Part shown: piece after piece, positions 15,378 through 19,296 of the stretch
Layout: the number at the start of each line of letters is the position of its first letter
Numbering within the stretch: the first letter of the stretch is position 1
NCBI GenBank assembly: GCA_900542055.1
Contig: UQMA01000028.1
Span: 1-19,296 of the forward strand
Direction of reading: 5' to 3'
DNA: 19,296 nt
DNA from: an uncultured Azospirillum sp.
GTDB lineage: Bacteria; Pseudomonadota; Alphaproteobacteria; RF32; CAG-239
Position numbers and translations under genes: made by a program
The notes under the pieces: generated by a model
The model's input: the letters and a program-made list of their open reading frames with translations, nothing else
The model's database searches: none
What the model was told of the DNA's origin: nothing

Positions 15378-16052
15378 ATGCGTATGAAAAATAAATTGGC
15401 GACAGGTGCCGTTATTGCAGGAGTGCTGATACCTTTAGTGTCAGCACAGGCACAGTTTTTTGACAGCGGTAATATGACTTCTCAACACAAAGAGGAGACA
15501 TTGCAGCAGCAAAACATCGCAAAACAAAATACAAAACCTGCAGTTGAGCAAAACAAAGCAACACAAACAGAACAACCGGTCAAACAGCAAAGACAGGTCA
15601 CTCCGTTTGATTATGGCGGTCAGCAGTTCAGCAATCAGGCAAAAACAACAGCTGCGGCAACGACTAATACAAACAACCGTCCAATGATTACATTCAGTTC
15701 CAATAAGAAAAAAGAAGATCATGAACTGATTATGATGTATATGAAAGACTTTAACGTTTACCGCAGTCCTTCCGGACAAACGCGTTGTTCTGTGCAGTTT
15801 GCTATTGTTACGACTCTGCCTGTAAAGCTATCAAATATCAGCTATCGGCTTCAATGGCCGAAAATGGATACGGTTCTCAGTTTTAATGATGTTCAGCCGC
15901 AGGTCGAAAACCATTTTAATTATTCATTGCTTGGTGACGGTTGCTATACGATGGACAGAACTCCGAATATTGTTATTAATCGCTGCCGTGTAAAAGGTAT
16001 GTCGCAGCGTGCTTGCGCCAGCAAAGTCAGATGGATTACCCGCGCTTATTGA
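15378..16052 (+). CDS. Secreted four-cysteine protein B, diverged paralogue of protein A
   Basis: The 224-residue protein has a Sec signal (MRMKNKLATGAVIAGVLIPL) with cleavage after SAQA near residue 26. A Gln/Thr/Asn-rich, low-complexity stretch (about residues 30-105) looks like an unstructured spacer. The C-terminal half is a compact domain: FNVYRSPSGQTRCSVQFAIV, LSNISYRLQWPKMD, LLGDGCYTMD, IVINRCRVKG and ACASKVRWI. Cys137, Cys189, Cys203 and Cys213 mirror the four Cys of protein A. The first Cys-to-Trp distance (23) and the second-to-third Cys distance (14) are identical. GGAAAGAG precedes the start. It follows protein A by 23 bases and precedes slt by 13, consistent with cotranscription. 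The function is unknown; the context suggests the periplasm and the cell wall. Confidence 0.75.
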   Translation: MRMKNKLATGAVIAGVLIPLVSAQAQFFDSGNMTSQHKEETLQQQNIAKQNTKPAVEQNKATQTEQPVKQQRQVTPFDYGGQQFSNQAKTTAAATTNTNNRPMITFSSNKKKEDHELIMMYMKDFNVYRSPSGQTRCSVQFAIVTTLPVKLSNISYRLQWPKMDTVLSFNDVQPQVENHFNYSLLGDGCYTMDRTPNIVINRCRVKGMSQRACASKVRWITRAY

Positions 16053-16065
16053 TGTGGAATAAAAC

Positions 16066-17802
16066 GTGCTAAAAAAAATGATAATATTTCTGTTTTGTTT
16101 GTGTCTTGCTTGGCCGGCACAGGCAAGCAGTAATGGTTTTGACGTTATTGATGAGCCTTTATATAATCAGGTATTAGAAAAAACATCAACAACCGCAAGG
16201 GATGTAAAATTATATAAACTCATATTTGCGGCTTTGCGCCAAAAAGATGTTGAAAAAGCTGATGAATTAACGGCAAAATTGAAAAGTCCTGTTTTATTGG
16301 GACATGTGCTGGCGCAAAAATATTTGACAACACCATATCCTACAACTTATGCCGAGTTGATAAAATGGCAAAAAAAATATGCACAATTGCCGCAAAAAAC
16401 AGCTATTGCCGCTTTGGCAAAAGTTAAGGCCCCTGGGTATAAGCCTAAAAAATCTAAACCTCAGCCGAAAAAACTATATGCGCCGTATGATTGGTTTAAG
16501 GATAGTTATAATTATCTAAAACCGGCTGATAGAAAATATGTCAGACGTAATGTTGAAGAGTTTTTAAAAGCTATTCGCAAGACGGATAATAAAAAAGCCG
16601 TGTCGATTATGCAAGACTACAAATTCAGAATGACCATTCCTGACCGCCAATATGACGGCATGAGCGCGGTGCTTGCTGCTTCGTATTTTTATGAAGGCGA
16701 ATATGAAAATGCCCTGAAATGGACAAATAAAGCTGTTCGCCGCAGTAAAGAACCAACCGCCGCTTGGTTTGCAGGGATGTCGGCATGGCAGTTAAAAAAA
16801 TATGCCAAATCAGCTCAATCGTTTGCACAGCTGGTAAGTTTTGACAATAAGGATAAATGGCTGATTGCTTCGGCGGCTTATTGGGCTTATCGTGCGAACT
16901 TAAAAATTGGTAAAACCAGGGCTGCTGTTTATTTTTTACGCAAGGCAGCAGCGAATGAACGTACATTTTACGGTATTTTAGCTCGTTATCAATTAGGAAG
17001 ACCCGTTGAATACAATTGGCAGATTGAAGCGCATTTTAACAATCTTTCGGACAATACATATCAAGAAGAATTATTAAAATCTGATTCAATATGTCGGGCA
17101 ATATTATTGCTAAAAGTTGGAGAACCGGATTTGGCTGAAGATGAATTGCGGAAAAATTATGCAAAATTCAATGTTCATCAAAAAGAATTGGTTATGTTTT
17201 TGAGCAGTCAGTACAGTTTGGCAAATTTAAGCTTGTTGCTGGCGGACGGACTTAAAAATTATGAAAAACGCCGCAGTTATGATGGTTTTCTTTATCCATA
17301 TCCTGACTGGCAGCCTGATGATGGTTGGAAAGTCAATCAATCATGGATATGGGCTTTGGTGCGTCAGGAATCACTGTTTTCAGCAAAGGTTCGCAGTCAT
17401 GCCGGAGCTTGCGGTTTAATGCAGGTAATGCCGGCAACCGCGGCCAATGTGACTAAAAATAAAGAATACAAAAAAGGCTGCCGTCTTTTGTTTGATAAAA
17501 AACATAATTTGCAGATAGGGCAAAATTATGTTGATATTCTGCTTAACAATGAAGATGTTGGTGATAATTTGTTCTTTTTGGCGGCTTCATATAACGGCGG
17601 CCCGCACAATGTAAAAAAGTGGGCAGGGCGTTCAAATTATGATAATGATCCGCTGCTTTTTGTAGAAATGATACCGTGGCGCGAAACCAGATTATATGTT
17701 AAGAAAGTGGTTGCCAACTATTGGATTTATAATTCACGGCGCGGACAAAAAAGCCAAAGCTTAGAACAACTGAGTAAAGGGCTATGGCCGCGTTTGGATT
17801 GA
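16066..17802 (+). CDS. slt: Soluble lytic murein transglycosylase
   Basis: The enzyme cleaves the MurNAc-GlcNAc bond of peptidoglycan in the periplasm, forming 1,6-anhydroMurNAc. The 578-residue protein starts at GTG 16066, with GGAAT about 8 bases upstream, and has a Sec signal ending at PAQA near residue 20. Residues ~30-400 form the helical superhelix of Slt70-type enzymes, with TPR-like pairs such as EYENALKWTNKAVRRSKEP. A Lys/Pro-rich linker sits near residues 122-140. The catalytic SLT domain spans about 425-545. It has Glu435 in VRQESLF, followed by GACGLMQVMPATA and ASYNGGPHNVKKW. All of the usual SLT motifs are present. It is the third gene of the unit begun at 14629, so the two secreted unknowns may act with it. 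Confidence 0.94.
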   Translation: MLKKMIIFLFCLCLAWPAQASSNGFDVIDEPLYNQVLEKTSTTARDVKLYKLIFAALRQKDVEKADELTAKLKSPVLLGHVLAQKYLTTPYPTTYAELIKWQKKYAQLPQKTAIAALAKVKAPGYKPKKSKPQPKKLYAPYDWFKDSYNYLKPADRKYVRRNVEEFLKAIRKTDNKKAVSIMQDYKFRMTIPDRQYDGMSAVLAASYFYEGEYENALKWTNKAVRRSKEPTAAWFAGMSAWQLKKYAKSAQSFAQLVSFDNKDKWLIASAAYWAYRANLKIGKTRAAVYFLRKAAANERTFYGILARYQLGRPVEYNWQIEAHFNNLSDNTYQEELLKSDSICRAILLLKVGEPDLAEDELRKNYAKFNVHQKELVMFLSSQYSLANLSLLLADGLKNYEKRRSYDGFLYPYPDWQPDDGWKVNQSWIWALVRQESLFSAKVRSHAGACGLMQVMPATAANVTKNKEYKKGCRLLFDKKHNLQIGQNYVDILLNNEDVGDNLFFLAASYNGGPHNVKKWAGRSNYDNDPLLFVEMIPWRETRLYVKKVVANYWIYNSRRGQKSQSLEQLSKGLWPRLD

Positions 17803-17826
17803 TATTTTCTTGAAAATTCAAAACAT

Positions 17827-17852
17827 AAAGTTTTAAGCTTCTAGAACTTTTT
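17827..17852 (+). terminator. Weak terminator after slt
   Basis: The stem is aaagtttta (17827-17835) with tagaacttt (17842-17850), one G-U pair, loop agcttc, then TT. It is AT-rich, hence weak, but sits 25 bases after the slt stop. Confidence 0.4.
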
Positions 17853-17875
17853 ATAAAATATAGACAAAATTCAAG

Positions 17876-17904
17876 TTGCTAAAATATAAAGATAGTGCTA
17901 TATT
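17876..17904 (+). promoter_or_regulatory. Promoter upstream of the 97-residue membrane protein gene
   Basis: TTGCTA (17876-17881), 17 bases, then TATATT (17899-17904; 5 of 6). The predicted start near 17911 leaves a leader of about 130 nt before ATG 18043, long enough for a small ORF or RNA structure. Confidence 0.5.
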
Positions 17905-17937
17905 AATAACTAATAAAATATTTTTTTGTCTGTTTTT

Positions 17938-18012
17938 ATGTTTAATTATTTCTTGATCATATCAAATTTTTTTGAGTTTGATAATGAAATAACTGTAACT
18001 TATTACGGATAA
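17938..18012 (+). CDS. Possible 24-residue leader ORF
   Basis: In the predicted leader of the 18043 gene an ATG opens 24 codons (MFNYFLIISNFFEFDN, then EITVTYYG) before a TAA at 18012. It has no Shine-Dalgarno. It could be a small peptide or chance, and nothing independent supports translation. Confidence 0.15.
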   Translation: MFNYFLIISNFFEFDNEITVTYYG

Positions 18013-18042
18013 AGCATTGTTGAACTTAAAAATTTTTTTATT

Positions 18043-18336
18043 ATGATCGCAAATTTGATTTTCGGCTTTTTCTTGCTCTGCATTATCTTAGGTATTGCAA
18101 GAGCAATATTTATGGGGTTATTCGAGCGCTTATTTGAGATGTACGGAGGTTTCTGGGGCACTCTTGTAGCGTTTGCAATAAATGCATTTGAGTTTTGCTT
18201 CATTTGCTGGCTCGTAAGTTTTGTAATTCCTGGTGTCGATTGGGCATTGGGTTTATCCCTTGGCCCAATATATACAATATATTGTTGGGTATTTAACAAG
18301 GAAAACAAACTGCTTTCTTTGTGGTTTGGAGCTTGA
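18043..18336 (+). CDS. 97-residue integral membrane protein, unknown
   Basis: The protein has about three hydrophobic stretches: residues 2-25, 38-65 with many Cys and Phe, and 68-85. The short charged loop LFERLFEMYGG lies after the first. There is no known motif. The start lacks a Shine-Dalgarno (preceding bases TTTTTTTATT), as with the membrane and peptidase genes near 1640-1811. It has its own promoter about 130 bases upstream and a very strong terminator 9 bases after its stop, so it is a real single-gene unit. Function is not inferable. Confidence 0.6.
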   Translation: MIANLIFGFFLLCIILGIARAIFMGLFERLFEMYGGFWGTLVAFAINAFEFCFICWLVSFVIPGVDWALGLSLGPIYTIYCWVFNKENKLLSLWFGA

Positions 18337-18344
18337 AATTAAAG

Positions 18345-18380
18345 AAAAAAGACTGTTGCCGCAAAGCAACAGTCTTTTTT
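18345..18380 (+). terminator. Strong Rho-independent terminator after the 97-residue gene
   Basis: A 15-bp stem, aaaaaagactgttgc (18345-18359) with gcaacagtctttttt (18366-18380), closes the loop cgcaaa and is followed by T. Confidence 0.92.
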
Positions 18381-18387
18381 TGTGTTT

Positions 18388-18416
18388 TTGATACGCGAAT
18401 AAGTGCATATTTTAAA
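18388..18416 (+). promoter_or_regulatory. Candidate promoter for the transporter gene
   Basis: TTGATA (18388-18393), 17 bases, then TTTAAA (18411-18416). An alternative -10, TACAAT at 18463-18468, lies closer to the gene but has a poor -35. I cannot choose between them. Confidence 0.3.
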
Positions 18417-18489
18417 TTTTTAAGATGAATTAAATAAAAAATGCAATAAAGTACACGCTGTTTACAATCTAAAACAGGAGAAAATATTA

Positions 18490-19296
18490 ATGTGGGCTGT
18501 TTATGCTTTGCTGTCCAGCTTGTTTAGTTGCGCGTATTATTTCGGCAATCAGATTTCTAAAGTGGCTCCGAACATATTTATGTTTTATCGCGGAGCGGTT
18601 CCCGCAATTTTATTGCTGCCGTTATTGCCGATAGTCGATTTTATACCCAATTGGCAATTTTATATGATTTGCATTTTGCAGGGAGCTATTGTTTCTTTTA
18701 TTGATTATCGTAATTTCAGAGCAATGAGAACATGGGGCGCGGAAACTATATCTTCAATTCACCCGTTTAATATCGGTTTTGTTTTTGTTTGCTGGGTAAT
18801 TATAAAGCCTTCGGATATTGTGTTTTATTTGGAGCATCCGTTTCGTTTGGTGGGTGTTTTATCGGCTTTGATAGGCGTTATTTATGCAGTTTCATCTTTT
18901 CGGCAATCAAAACGCAGCGCTCGGGCTTTGCGCTATATGATTCCTTATATTTTAGCCAGCGCTTTATGCGAGGCGTTGAATAAATTTTGTATGAGTTTTG
19001 TACCGCAAAGCAATTTGGCGTCAGGAAGTTATTTTTATATTATGATTACCGCTATTGTCGTTGCGTTTGTCAATCTGATGATTTTTAGGCATAGGGGAGA
19101 GAATTTTAAGCTTCTTTATCAAAAATGCAATTTGAAATATGCGCCGGTTATGCTTTTGCTAATGATAATGATGGCTTTAAAGAATTATGCAATGTTTAAT
19201 ACTCCCAATCCGTCTTTTGTAACTGCAATAATGTATACTTATGTTATTTGGATTATGCTTTTTGCTCTTGTTCTTCGCCGTTTGCACATAAATACA
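18490..19296 (+). CDS. EamA/DMT-like membrane transporter (3' end outside the window)
   Basis: The ORF is open for 269 codons to the last base. CAGGAG lies about 9 bases before ATG 18490. The protein is a chain of hydrophobic helices (eight to nine in the part seen). It starts WAVYALLSSLFSCAYYFGNQ, with the early motif FMFYRGAVPAILLLPLLP that matches the helix 2 pattern of drug/metabolite transporters. A second-half repeat begins near YMIPYILASALCEALNKF. This two-fold arrangement fits EamA-type permeases, which move small metabolites. Substrate is unknown. The match is by architecture rather than by a diagnostic motif, so another ten-helix family is possible. Confidence 0.7.
   Translation, partial: MWAVYALLSSLFSCAYYFGNQISKVAPNIFMFYRGAVPAILLLPLLPIVDFIPNWQFYMICILQGAIVSFIDYRNFRAMRTWGAETISSIHPFNIGFVFVCWVIIKPSDIVFYLEHPFRLVGVLSALIGVIYAVSSFRQSKRSARALRYMIPYILASALCEALNKFCMSFVPQSNLASGSYFYIMITAIVVAFVNLMIFRHRGENFKLLYQKCNLKYAPVMLLLMIMMALKNYAMFNTPNPSFVTAIMYTYVIWIMLFALVLRRLHINT

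Overview
The window reads as chromosomal DNA from an AT-rich, Gram-negative alphaproteobacterium, probably fermentative and host- or gut-associated. The large TPR protein (11871-13649) and the uracil-DNA glycosylase (13778-14545) have the forms I associate with Alphaproteobacteria. A full bifunctional AdhE points to anaerobic fermentation. Secreted and envelope proteins with signal peptides, QmcA/NfeD and a Slt-type lytic transglycosylase fit a two-membrane cell. I saw no tRNA, rRNA, CRISPR array or intact mobile element, though I did not scan exhaustively for RNA genes.

Layout. Bases 1-861 (minus) hold an open-ended ORF. Its N-terminal two thirds is an RNase J-like metallo-beta-lactamase; its last 66 codons look like the middle of a Clostridia-type DnaN sliding clamp, so it is a chimera or a misjoin. 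Bases 1012-1640 (minus) are two small membrane proteins behind a near-consensus promoter. Bases 1811-3611 are an M3 oligoendopeptidase F broken by one frameshift. A 104-residue unknown (3659-3973, minus) diverges from adhE (4115-6769). Bases 6950-7416 are a decayed glycan locus: a Stealth-like start fused by deletion to the tail of a family 2 glycosyltransferase. Then come a secreted DUF4139 protein (7488-8966), a GT2 glycosyltransferase with ybaK (9092-10370), and a qmcA-nfeD operon (10436-11805) that converges on the TPR gene over a shared bidirectional terminator.

The right part is an envelope cluster. A UDG gene is followed by an apparent operon (14629-17802) with its own strong promoter. 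It encodes two secreted proteins of no family I know, then a soluble lytic transglycosylase. The two unknowns share an exact spacing of cysteines, an N-x5-L-x-W motif and a 14-residue Cys-Cys interval, so they look like diverged paralogues. This is the best candidate in the window for an undescribed system, perhaps partners of Slt in the periplasm. The window ends with a 97-residue membrane protein and a truncated EamA/DMT-like transporter.

Regulation visible in the sequence: most transcription units end in clear hairpin-plus-T terminators, and several have sigma70-like -35/-10 pairs with 16-17 bp spacers. Two promoters help choose between alternative start codons (14629 and 13649). Several genes (1257-1640, 1012-1248, 1811 and 18043) start without any Shine-Dalgarno, unlike neighbours that have GGAG-type sites.
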